From the NCBI GenBank assembly GCA_022705125.1, contig JAKJFB010000100.1, positions 1 through 8,765 of the forward strand: a DNA stretch of 8,765 nt, given 5' to 3'. The position numbers and the translations under genes are program-made. Shown here piece by piece: positions 1-6,775 of the stretch (position 1 is the first letter of the stretch; every line of letters starts with the position of its first letter). Under the pieces are notes generated by a model. That model saw only the letters and a program-made list of their open reading frames with translations. It did no database searches and was not told the DNA's origin. The DNA is from Pseudomonadota bacterium. Its GTDB lineage: Bacteria > Pseudomonadota > Gammaproteobacteria > Pseudomonadales > UBA5518.

Positions 1-1
1 G

Positions 2-1489
2 GTGGCGCGCGACGAGGACTGGCCCCTGTCCTTTCCGATCTCGGCCAAGGAACTCGAGGACGGCGACTACGACATCGGCAACAGCGACGAGGTGATCTGG
101 CGGCATTTCCCGCACGCCCGGGGATACGTCAGCGACGCCGAGGGGCGCGTCGCCTGCCGGATCTACAAGAGCGTGAAGGCGCGCAAGCTCTGGAACGTCA
201 TCATGATCTCGACCTACGACTTCGCCGAGCCGGGCTTCATCCTGATCGACAAGGTCAACGAGCAGAACAACAACTGGTTCTGCGAAAACATCCGCGCCAC
301 CAACCCCTGCGGCGAGCAGCCCTTGCCCCCGCATGGCGCGTGCTTGCTCGGCTCGGTCAACCTCACCCGCTTCGTGCAGGCGCCGTTTCGCGAGGATGCC
401 CGCTTCGACTGGACCACCTTCCGCGAGGTGGTGGCGGTGTTCACGCGCATGCTCGACAACGTGGTGGAGATGAGCGGCCTGCCGCTCGAGCAGCAACGCC
501 ACGAGATCGAGAACAAGCGCCGCCACGGCATGGGTTTCCTCGGCCTCGGCTCCACCCTGACGATGCTGCGCATGAAGTACGGCAGCACCGAGGCGGTGGA
601 GTTCACCGAGCGCGTCTCGCGCGAGCTCGCGCTGACGGGCTGGCGCACCGGGCTCGAGCTGGCGCGCGAGAAAGGACCCGCGCCGATCATGAACGAGGCG
701 TTCACGGTGACGGCGGAAATGCTGGCAAAACGCCCGGAAATGGTGCGTGACGGCTTCAAGGTCGGCGATCTCGTGCCCGGACGTATCCTGCACGCGCGCT
801 ACAGCCGCTACATGCAACGCGTCGCCTCGGTGGAACCGGAGCTGGTGGAAGCACTTGCCCAGGAGGGCTGCCGCTTCACGCACCACTCCTCGATCGCACC
901 GACCGGCACGATCTCGCTGTCGCTCGCCAACAACGCCTCGAACGGCATCGAGCCGAGTTTCGCGCACCAGTACTCGCGCAACGTCATCCGCGAGGGCAAG
1001 AAATCCAAGGAGAAGATCGACGTGTTCTCCTACGAGCTGCTGGCCTACCGTGAGCTGGTGAACGCGCGCGCCACGCCGTACTCGAGCGATCCCGATGAAC
1101 AGCTGCCGGAGTACTTCCTCACCAGCGAGGACATAGCCCCGAAGGAGCACGTCGACATCCAGGCCGCCTCGCAGAAGTGGATCGACTCGTCGATCTCCAA
1201 GACCATCAACGTGCCGACCGACATCCCGTTCGAGGACTTCAAGGACGTTTATTTCTACGCCTACCAGAACGGCCTGAAGGGCTGCACCACGTTCCGCTTC
1301 AACCCGGAAGCCTTCCAGGGTGTCCTGGTCAAGGAAAAGGATCTCGAGAAGACGACCTACCAGTTCAAGCTCGAGGACGGCACCACCGTGGAACTGAAAG
1401 GCAACGAGGAAGTGGAGTACGACGGCGAGATGCACACCGCCGCGAACCTCTTCGAGGCCATCAAAGAAGGCTACTACGGTAAATTCTGA
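2..1489 (+). CDS. nrdJa: Adenosylcobalamin-dependent (class II) ribonucleotide reductase, catalytic subunit NrdJa, 5'-truncated
   Basis: This is the catalytic part of the vitamin B12-dependent reductase that converts ribonucleotides to deoxyribonucleotides in the cytoplasm, with or without oxygen. The reading frame is open to the left edge, so the GTG at position 2 is not a real start; about 495 of an expected 730 or so residues are present. Visible motifs, numbered from position 2: NPCGEQ at 101-106, with C103 as the likely thiyl-radical cysteine and E105 as the catalytic acid; C114 in GACLLGSVNL, the second substrate-reducing cysteine, 11 residues on as in characterised class II enzymes; the phosphate-binding APTGT at 299-303; and the conserved IDSSISKTINVPTD and GLKGCTTFR segments. 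The protein ends in YYGKF with no C-terminal redox cysteine tail. That tail is carried by the next gene, which fits the split NrdJa/NrdJb form known from Pseudomonas. The family assignment is very secure; the subunit name rests on the split layout. Confidence 0.95.
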   Translation: MARDEDWPLSFPISAKELEDGDYDIGNSDEVIWRHFPHARGYVSDAEGRVACRIYKSVKARKLWNVIMISTYDFAEPGFILIDKVNEQNNNWFCENIRATNPCGEQPLPPHGACLLGSVNLTRFVQAPFREDARFDWTTFREVVAVFTRMLDNVVEMSGLPLEQQRHEIENKRRHGMGFLGLGSTLTMLRMKYGSTEAVEFTERVSRELALTGWRTGLELAREKGPAPIMNEAFTVTAEMLAKRPEMVRDGFKVGDLVPGRILHARYSRYMQRVASVEPELVEALAQEGCRFTHHSSIAPTGTISLSLANNASNGIEPSFAHQYSRNVIREGKKSKEKIDVFSYELLAYRELVNARATPYSSDPDEQLPEYFLTSEDIAPKEHVDIQAASQKWIDSSISKTINVPTDIPFEDFKDVYFYAYQNGLKGCTTFRFNPEAFQGVLVKEKDLEKTTYQFKLEDGTTVELKGNEEVEYDGEMHTAANLFEAIKEGYYGKF

Positions 1490-1493
1490 GGAG
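1488..1493 (+). promoter_or_regulatory. Shine-Dalgarno sequence for nrdJb
   Basis: GAGGAG lies 10 bp before the nrdJb ATG and overlaps the nrdJa stop codon (TGA at 1487-1489). It supports the ATG at 1504 as the start. It also means a ribosome terminating on nrdJa sits over the nrdJb initiation site, which suits coupled synthesis of two subunits of one enzyme. Confidence 0.7.
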
Positions 1494-1503
1494 CACCCGC
1501 AAC

Positions 1504-2196
1504 ATGACCGTCAAGATTGCCAAGCGCATCGTGGGCTACAAGGTCCTGGAGGCCGTGCCGGAGAAACCGGCCGTGGCCGAGGAGCTCGAGCGCGCGATCG
1601 AGAGCATGAACGAGAACGTCTCGCGCCCCGAGACGCTGCCCGGCGCCACCTACAAGCTCAAGACGCCGCTCTCGGAACACGCGCTGTACGTCACGATCAA
1701 CGACATCGTGCTGAACCCGGGCACGGCGCACGAGCAGCGCCGTCCCTACGAGATCTTCATCAACTCTAAGAACATGGACCACTTCCAGTGGGTGCTGGCG
1801 CTGACCCGCGTGGTCTCGGCCGTGTTCCGCAAGGGCGGTGACTGCACCTTCCTCGTAGAGGAGCTCAAGGCGGTATTCGACCCCAAGGGTGGCTACTTCA
1901 AGAAAGGTGGCCGTTTCATGCCTTCGCTGGTGGCCGAGATCGGCGAGTGCATCGAGAAGCACCTGATGGACATCGGGATGATCCAGGCGCCGGAGATCCC
2001 CGAGCACGCGAAGCGGATCATGGACGAGAAGCGGGCACAGTTCGAGGCGCGCAGTGTGAACGCCCCGGCCGCCACCCAGGAACGCAGCCCGTACCCCGCT
2101 GGCGCGCAGCTCTGCAACAAGTGCATGACCAAGGCCATGATCATGATGGACGGCTGCATGACCTGCCTGAATTGCGGCGACTCGAAGTGCGGCTGA
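1504..2196 (+). CDS. nrdJb: Class II ribonucleotide reductase accessory subunit NrdJb (TSCPD domain, cysteine-rich tail)
   Basis: This 230-residue protein matches the small second subunit of the split B12-dependent reductase. The middle (about residues 40-160, with YVTINDIV, RPYEIFINSKN and GGYFKKGGRFMPSLV) is the TSCPD domain found at the C-terminal end of one-piece class II enzymes. The tail has six cysteines, C204, C207, C218, C221, C224 and C229, arranged CxxC, then CxxCxxC and a final CGDSKC. From the family, four of these probably bind zinc and the last pair (C224/C229) probably shuttles reducing equivalents from thioredoxin to the active site; the exact assignment is inference. The gene begins 14 bp after nrdJa, so the two are almost certainly one operon. 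Its last codons overlap the start chosen for the next gene. Length and domain order match the Pseudomonas NrdJb type. Confidence 0.92.
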   Translation: MTVKIAKRIVGYKVLEAVPEKPAVAEELERAIESMNENVSRPETLPGATYKLKTPLSEHALYVTINDIVLNPGTAHEQRRPYEIFINSKNMDHFQWVLALTRVVSAVFRKGGDCTFLVEELKAVFDPKGGYFKKGGRFMPSLVAEIGECIEKHLMDIGMIQAPEIPEHAKRIMDEKRAQFEARSVNAPAATQERSPYPAGAQLCNKCMTKAMIMMDGCMTCLNCGDSKCG

Positions 2197-3557
2197 GCGC
2201 CCCCGCCGCTGCCACCGCCGGCCTCGTGCTGGCACTGGCAGCGGCCTGCTTCGCCCGCGCCGCGGACGAGGCACTTCCCGTACCTGATGCTCCCGCATCG
2301 GCGACGGAAACGACAGTTTCCGACACGCCGCCGCGGCGGCGCGCACGCAACGTGGACCTCGACGCCCCGGTGATGGAGCGTCCGGGCGAGGCCTACACGA
2401 GGCAATTCCGCCGCGACGTCGAGACCCGGTCCGATCAGGCCCAGGACGAGGCGATGCGCAGCATCGACGATGTCGACGTGGCGCATCTGCCCCAGAGTCC
2501 CGTCGCTCCCTTCGTGATGCTCGAGGCCGAGGTGGCCCCGGGCACCTCGGCACGCCTGGCCTGGCAGCCAGCCGAATCCTTCGATGGCATCGAGGTGGCC
2601 ACGCCGGTGCTGGTGGTGAACGGGGCCGCCGAGGGCCCGGTGCTGTGCCTGACGGCAGCGGTACACGGCGATGAGCTGAACGGCATCGAGATGGTGCGCC
2701 GCGTGCTCTACGACATCGATCCGCAGCAGTTGCACGGCACCGTGGTCGGGGTGCCGATCGTGAATCTCATCGGCTTCAAGCGTGCCTCGCGCTACCTGTC
2801 GGACCGCCGCGACCTGAACCGGCACTTCCCGGGCAACCCGCGCGGCAGCTCGGCCTCGCGCATCGCGCACTCCTTCTTCAACCAGGTCATTTCCCATTGC
2901 ACGATCCTGGTCGACCTGCACACCGGATCCTTCTACCGCAGCAACCTGCCGCAGATACGCGGTGACCTGCGTCGCCCGGAGGTGGTGCGCGTCGCCGAAG
3001 CGTTCACCTCCACCGCGATCATCCACAGCCCCGGTGCCGCGGGCAGCCTGCGCCGCGCGGCGGTCGAACGAGGCATTCCCGCCGTCACCCTGGAGGCGGG
3101 CGAACCGATGCGCCTGCAGGTCGATGAGGTCGAGCACGGGGTGCGCGGCATCTTCGCGCTGATCGACCAGCTCGGCATGTACCGCAAGCTGCGCGTCTGG
3201 GGGAACCCGGTAGCGGTGCACTACCAGTCGCGCTGGGTACGCTCCGAAACCGGCGGCATCCTGTTCGGCAAGGCCGAACTCGGACAGCAGGTAGCCGAGG
3301 GCGATCTGCTCGGCAGCGTCACCGACCCGATCACCAACATGCGCGCCGATATCGTCTCGCCCTACGACGGCCGCGTGATCGGCAAGGCCGTCGACCAGGT
3401 GGTGCTGCCCGGGTTCGCCGCCTTCCACATCGGCATCGAGACCAGCGCCGAGGACCTCTACGAGCCGCGCGCCCTGGTGCCGGCCAAGGACGAGGAGGAG
3501 GACGAGGAACGCCCCGACGTGGACCCCGAGTCGCGTGACAGCCTCGAGGATTCGTGA
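2187..3557 (+). CDS. Exported succinylglutamate desuccinylase/aspartoacylase-family zinc hydrolase
   Basis: This is a metallo-carboxypeptidase-like (M14-related) deacylase of 456 residues from the GTG at 2187. Visible family motifs: zinc ligands H160 and E163 in HGDE, and H245 in VDLHTG; the substrate-binding DLNR at 209-212; the catalytic E303 in VTLEAGEP. Residues about 350-415 resemble the beta-barrel domain that ends AstE/AspA-type proteins (GGILFGK, SPYDGRVIG). The GTG start gives a good signal peptide: Arg at residue 2, a hydrophobic Ala/Leu core at 11-21 and an ARA site before A26, so the protein is probably periplasmic. C21 makes a lipoprotein possible, but the lipobox is poor. A charged linker of about 85 residues follows, and the C-terminus is strongly acidic (about 434-456). 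The start overlaps nrdJb by 10 bp without a clear Shine-Dalgarno; TTG at 2172 is an alternative. It is unlikely to be the cytoplasmic arginine-degradation enzyme AstE, because it is exported and no ast genes are near. The substrate is unknown. Confidence 0.85.
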   Translation: MRLSAPAAATAGLVLALAAACFARAADEALPVPDAPASATETTVSDTPPRRRARNVDLDAPVMERPGEAYTRQFRRDVETRSDQAQDEAMRSIDDVDVAHLPQSPVAPFVMLEAEVAPGTSARLAWQPAESFDGIEVATPVLVVNGAAEGPVLCLTAAVHGDELNGIEMVRRVLYDIDPQQLHGTVVGVPIVNLIGFKRASRYLSDRRDLNRHFPGNPRGSSASRIAHSFFNQVISHCTILVDLHTGSFYRSNLPQIRGDLRRPEVVRVAEAFTSTAIIHSPGAAGSLRRAAVERGIPAVTLEAGEPMRLQVDEVEHGVRGIFALIDQLGMYRKLRVWGNPVAVHYQSRWVRSETGGILFGKAELGQQVAEGDLLGSVTDPITNMRADIVSPYDGRVIGKAVDQVVLPGFAAFHIGIETSAEDLYEPRALVPAKDEEEDEERPDVDPESRDSLEDS

Positions 3558-3576
3558 AAGCACGCGCAAGCTGCAC

Positions 3577-3582
3577 TATCCT
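3577..3582 (+). promoter_or_regulatory. Possible -10 element upstream of the transaldolase gene
   Basis: TATCCT matches four of six positions of the sigma-70 -10 consensus and lies in the 61-bp gap before the transaldolase start, one of the few AT-containing spots here. No convincing -35 box is visible about 17 bp upstream (the TTCGTG at 3551 is weak). It could equally be chance, with the gene read through from nrdJab. Confidence 0.2.
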
Positions 3583-3618
3583 GCGTGACCGGCAGCACAC
3601 GCAACAGGTTGAGACCCG

Positions 3619-4575
3619 ATGAACCAGCTCGAACAACTGCGCGCCTTCACCACCGTCGTCGCCGATACCGGCGATATCGGATCGCTGGCGGAATTTGCAC
3701 CCACCGACACCACCACCAATCCCTCGCTGCTGCTGCAGGCGGCGCAGAAGCCCGCCTACGCCCACCTGCTGGACGACGCGCTGGGCTTCGGCGCCCGCGT
3801 CGATGCCGGCGTGCGCGACGACGCCATCATGGACAAGCTGGCGGTCAATTTCGGCCGCGAGATCCTGGCGCTGATTCCCGGGCGCGTCTCCACTGAAGTC
3901 GATGCAAGACTGTCCTTCGACACGGGCGCCACGATCGCGCGCGCGGAACGCCTGATCGCGCTGTACGAGGACGCCGGCATCGGCCGCGAGCGCGTGCTGA
4001 TCAAGATCGCCTCGACCTGGGAGGGCATCCGCGCCGCGGCAGAGCTCGAACGGCGCGACATTCACTGCAACCTGACCCTGCTGTTCAGCTTCGCCCAGGC
4101 CGCGGCCTGCGCCGAGGCCGGGGTGACCCTCATATCGCCCTTCGTGGGACGCATACTCGACTGGTACCGCAAGCACGAGGGGCGCGATGCCTACCCCGCC
4201 GCCGAGGACCCGGGCGTGCGCTCCGTGACGCGCATCTACAATTATTTCAAGCGCAACGGCTATCGCACCCAGATTATGGGCGCGAGCTTTCGCAACAGCG
4301 ACGAGATCCGCGCACTGGCCGGCTGCGACCTGCTGACCATCGCGCCGGCGCTGATGGCCGAGCTCGCCGCGGCAAGCGCGCCACTGCAGCGCATGCTCGA
4401 TCCGCGCACCGCGATGGAGCTCGGCGAGGCGAAGGCGGCGCCCACCGAGGCGGCGTTCCGCTGGCAGATGAACGAGGACGCGATGGCGACGGAAAAGCTC
4501 GCCGAGGGCATCCGCAAGTTCGCCGAGGACACGCAGAAGCTCCAGGCCTTCCTGCATCGCCGCGCGGGCGAATAA
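3619..4575 (+). CDS. tal: Transaldolase (TalB type)
   Basis: This is a pentose phosphate pathway enzyme of 318 residues, the normal length for the TalB family. It moves a dihydroxyacetone unit from sedoheptulose 7-phosphate to glyceraldehyde 3-phosphate in the cytoplasm. The N-terminal DTGDI gives the catalytic D16; [11 protein letters not shown] gives N34; [11 protein letters not shown] gives E93; and [11 protein letters not shown] gives K129, the lysine that forms the Schiff base. The [11 protein letters not shown] segment near 151-161 and the phosphate-site region around IMGASFRN near 219-226 are also intact, so the enzyme should be active. The ATG at 3619 is preceded by a weak purine stretch (AGGTTGAG). 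The gene stands 61 bp after the deacylase and in front of the secretion operon, with no functional link to either. It supplies pentose for nucleotides, but a tie to nrdJab is only a guess. Confidence 0.97.
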   Translation: MNQLEQLRAFTTVVADTGDIGSLAEFAPTDTTTNPSLLLQAAQKPAYAHLLDDALGFGARVDAGVRDDAIMDKLAVNFGREILALIPGRVSTEVDARLSFDTGATIARAERLIALYEDAGIGRERVLIKIASTWEGIRAAAELERRDIHCNLTLLFSFAQAAACAEAGVTLISPFVGRILDWYRKHEGRDAYPAAEDPGVRSVTRIYNYFKRNGYRTQIMGASFRNSDEIRALAGCDLLTIAPALMAELAAASAPLQRMLDPRTAMELGEAKAAPTEAAFRWQMNEDAMATEKLAEGIRKFAEDTQKLQAFLHRRAGE

Positions 4576-4582
4576 GGCCGAC

Positions 4583-4588
4583 TATACT
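4583..4588 (+). promoter_or_regulatory. Possible -10 element of the type I secretion operon
   Basis: TATACT matches five of six positions of the sigma-70 -10 consensus and sits just after the transaldolase stop, where the surrounding sequence is very GC-rich. Transcription from it would begin near 4594-4597, upstream of the ATG at 4643 and downstream of the alternative GTG at 4589. No good -35 box or extended -10 TG is visible, so an activator would probably be needed if it is real. Confidence 0.35.
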
Positions 4589-4642
4589 GTGCAGTCGACC
4601 GGCGCCGATGGGTGCGCCGACACCGCACGGACACCAGCGCAG

Positions 4643-6775
4643 ATGCCTCAACTTCCCGCTTCCGAGCTGCCCTCACGGGATCCCCTGCTCGAAGCCCTTG
4701 TCTACGTGGCGCGCTTCCACGGCAAGCAGGTCTCGCGCGAGAGCCTGACCGCCGGTTTGCCTCTGCACGAGAACCGCATGGTGCCTTCGCTGGTCGAACG
4801 CGCCGCCGAGCGCGCAGGGCTCGAGACGCGCATCGTCGAATGCAGCCCGGAGGCGCTCGGCGGCGAGGCGTTTCCCGCGATACTGCTGCTGCGCGAAGAC
4901 CAGGCCTGCGTGCTGCTCGGGCGCGATGACGGGCATCTGCGCGTGGTCGAGGCAGGCGGAACCGAGACCCGCATCACGGCGCAAGCGCTCGGGGAGCGCT
5001 ACCTCGGCAACGCGATCCTCGCGCGCGTGGCCTACGGCTTCGACGAGCGCGCGCCCGAACTCGGCGGCAGCGCGCAGCGTCACTGGTTCTGGGGCGCCGT
5101 GCTGGAGCATCGCGCGCTGTACCGCGATGTGCTGCTCGCCGCCGCCATGATTAGCCTGTTCGCGCTGGCGCTGCCGCTGTTCACGATGAACGTCTACGAC
5201 CGCGTGGTCCCCAACCGCGCGACGGAGACACTGTGGATGCTCGCGGCCGGCGTCGTCATCGTGCTCGGTGCCGATTTCACGTTGCGCTCGATGCGCGGCT
5301 ATTTCCTTGATCTCGCCAGCAAGCGGATCGATCTGAAGCTTTCGGGCTACATCATGGAGCGCGTGCTCGGCATGCGCCTCGAGCAGCGCCCGGCCTCGGT
5401 CGGTTCCTTCGCCTCGAACCTGCGATCCTTCGAATCGGCGCGCGACTTCATCACCTCCGCCACGGTCACGGCGTTCATCGATCTGCCCTTTGCCCTGACA
5501 TTCGTCATCGTGATCGGCTGGATCGCGTGGCCTATGCTGCTGCCGGTGCTGGCCGCGATGGTGCTCGTCGTGGGATACGCGGTCACGGTCGGGGCGCGCA
5601 TGCACGAGTTGTCCGAGACCACCTACCGGGCCGGCGCCATGCGCAATGCCACGTTGATCGAGAGCCTGGTGGGACTCGAGTCGGTCAAGGCGCTCGGCGC
5701 CGAGGGCGTGATGCAGAGCCGCTGGGAGCGCAGCGCCGCGTACCTCGCCGATCGCGGCGCGCAGTTGCGCCTGCTCGCGAACTCCACGCTGAACGCCGCG
5801 ATGCTCGCCCAGCAGCTCGCCTCGGTGTGCACGATCGTGATCGGCGTCTACCTGATATCGGCTGGCAAGCTCACGATGGGCGGGCTCATCGCGTGCTCGA
5901 TGCTGGCCGCGCGCGCACTGGCACCGATGGGACAGGTGGCGGGCCTGATGACGCAGTACCACAACGCGATCACCTCGCTGGCGGCACTCGACCAGATCGT
6001 GGAAAACCCGGTCGAGCGCCCGCGCGGTGCCCACTTTCTCAGTCGCCAATCCTTTCGCGGCGACATCGAGTTTCGCGACGTCAGCTTCGCCTACCCCGGA
6101 ACCGACATGAATGCGCTGCGCGGCGTGAGCCTGCGCATCAACGCCGGCGACAAGGTTGCGATTCTCGGTCGCACCGGATCGGGCAAGAGCACGCTGCTGC
6201 GACTCATCCTCGGTCTCTACCGCCCGAGCTCCGGTGCGGTGCTGGTCGACGGCATCGATCTGCGCCAGCTGGACCCCGGCGAGTTGCGCCGCAACATCGG
6301 CTACGTGCCGCAGGATGTCATGCTCTTCTACGGCACGCTGCGCGAGAACATCACCATCGGGGCGCCGCAGATCGAGGACGCCGCGATCGTGCGCGCCACG
6401 CAGATCGGCAACATCGCCGAGTTCGTGAACCAGCATCCGAAGGGCATCGACATGCCCGTCGGCGAGCGTGGCGAATCGCTATCCGGCGGCCAGCGCGAGG
6501 GTGTCGCGATCGCGCGCGCGGTGATCAACGATCCGCCAATCCTGCTGCTCGACGAACCCACCGGTTCCATGGACCACTCGGGCGAGGAAGCGGTGAAGGC
6601 GCAACTGCGAGAATTCGCGCGCGAGCGCACCGTGGTGATCGTCACCCACCGCACCTCGCTGCTCGACATGGTCGATCGCATCATCGTCACCGACAACGGC
6701 CGGATCGTCGCTGACGGTCCGAAGGAGAGCGTGGTCGAGGCACTGCGCCAGGGGCGCGTCGGGAGGGGCGTATGA
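4643..6775 (+). CDS. lapB: Type I secretion ABC transporter, permease/ATPase (LapB type)
   Basis: This 710-residue inner-membrane exporter powers one-step secretion of large proteins through a type I machine. Residues 1-130 form a C39-peptidase-like domain; the segment RDPLLEALVYVARFHG has no cysteine at the catalytic place, so it should bind substrate, not cleave it. Membrane helices are visible at about 163-183, 197-213, 276-296, 298-316, 393-410 and 412-427. The ATPase domain holds Walker A GRTGSGKST (509-517), Q-loop Q557, signature LSGGQ (613-617), Walker B ILLLDEP with E638, and H-loop H669. Segments such as RVVPN and VGSFASNL and the total length resemble Pseudomonas LapB, the exporter of LapA-like RTX adhesins. 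ATG 4643 is chosen because it gives the expected short leader before the conserved DPLL; in-frame GTG 4589 would add 18 residues and has a distant TAAGG. The gene overlaps the next by ATGA. Substrate and outer-membrane partner lie outside the window. Confidence 0.93.
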   Translation: MPQLPASELPSRDPLLEALVYVARFHGKQVSRESLTAGLPLHENRMVPSLVERAAERAGLETRIVECSPEALGGEAFPAILLLREDQACVLLGRDDGHLRVVEAGGTETRITAQALGERYLGNAILARVAYGFDERAPELGGSAQRHWFWGAVLEHRALYRDVLLAAAMISLFALALPLFTMNVYDRVVPNRATETLWMLAAGVVIVLGADFTLRSMRGYFLDLASKRIDLKLSGYIMERVLGMRLEQRPASVGSFASNLRSFESARDFITSATVTAFIDLPFALTFVIVIGWIAWPMLLPVLAAMVLVVGYAVTVGARMHELSETTYRAGAMRNATLIESLVGLESVKALGAEGVMQSRWERSAAYLADRGAQLRLLANSTLNAAMLAQQLASVCTIVIGVYLISAGKLTMGGLIACSMLAARALAPMGQVAGLMTQYHNAITSLAALDQIVENPVERPRGAHFLSRQSFRGDIEFRDVSFAYPGTDMNALRGVSLRINAGDKVAILGRTGSGKSTLLRLILGLYRPSSGAVLVDGIDLRQLDPGELRRNIGYVPQDVMLFYGTLRENITIGAPQIEDAAIVRATQIGNIAEFVNQHPKGIDMPVGERGESLSGGQREGVAIARAVINDPPILLLDEPTGSMDHSGEEAVKAQLREFARERTVVIVTHRTSLLDMVDRIIVTDNGRIVADGPKESVVEALRQGRVGRGV
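6761..6766 (+). promoter_or_regulatory. Shine-Dalgarno sequence for the HlyD-family adaptor gene
   Basis: GGGAGG lies 5 bp before the ATG at 6772, inside the last codons of the ABC transporter gene. It supports that start and lets the adaptor be translated both by coupling through the ATGA overlap and by fresh initiation. Confidence 0.65.

Noticed and set aside
2141..2196. The cysteine-rich end of nrdJb considered as a separate small zinc-ribbon gene.
   Set aside because: It is in frame and continuous with the TSCPD domain, and the same tail ends known class II reductases.
1893..3569. A 558-codon open frame on the minus strand opposite nrdJb and the deacylase.
   Set aside because: It lies antisense to genes with clear family motifs, is rich in His/Arg/Ala/Gly with no recognisable domain, and is the usual by-product of high GC at third codon positions.
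3331..4557. A 408-codon open frame on the minus strand opposite the transaldolase.
   Set aside because: It is antisense to an intact transaldolase, has no domain and has a low-complexity Arg/Ala/Pro-rich end.
4600..4619. GC-rich inverted repeat (CGGCGC, 8-base loop, GCGCCG) after the transaldolase, considered as a terminator.
   Set aside because: The stem is only 6 bp, there is no following T-run, and it lies at the start of the next gene's leader; such repeats are frequent by chance at this GC content.
4673..6436. A 587-codon open frame on the minus strand opposite the ABC exporter.
   Set aside because: Its composition (His, Arg, Ala, Asp, Gln rich) and lack of motifs mark it as a shadow of the exporter gene, which carries all ATPase motifs in the forward frame.
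5527..6714. A 395-codon forward open frame inside the exporter gene in another frame.
   Set aside because: It is extremely Arg/Ala/His rich with no domain, wholly inside the conserved exporter ATPase region; a shadow frame.
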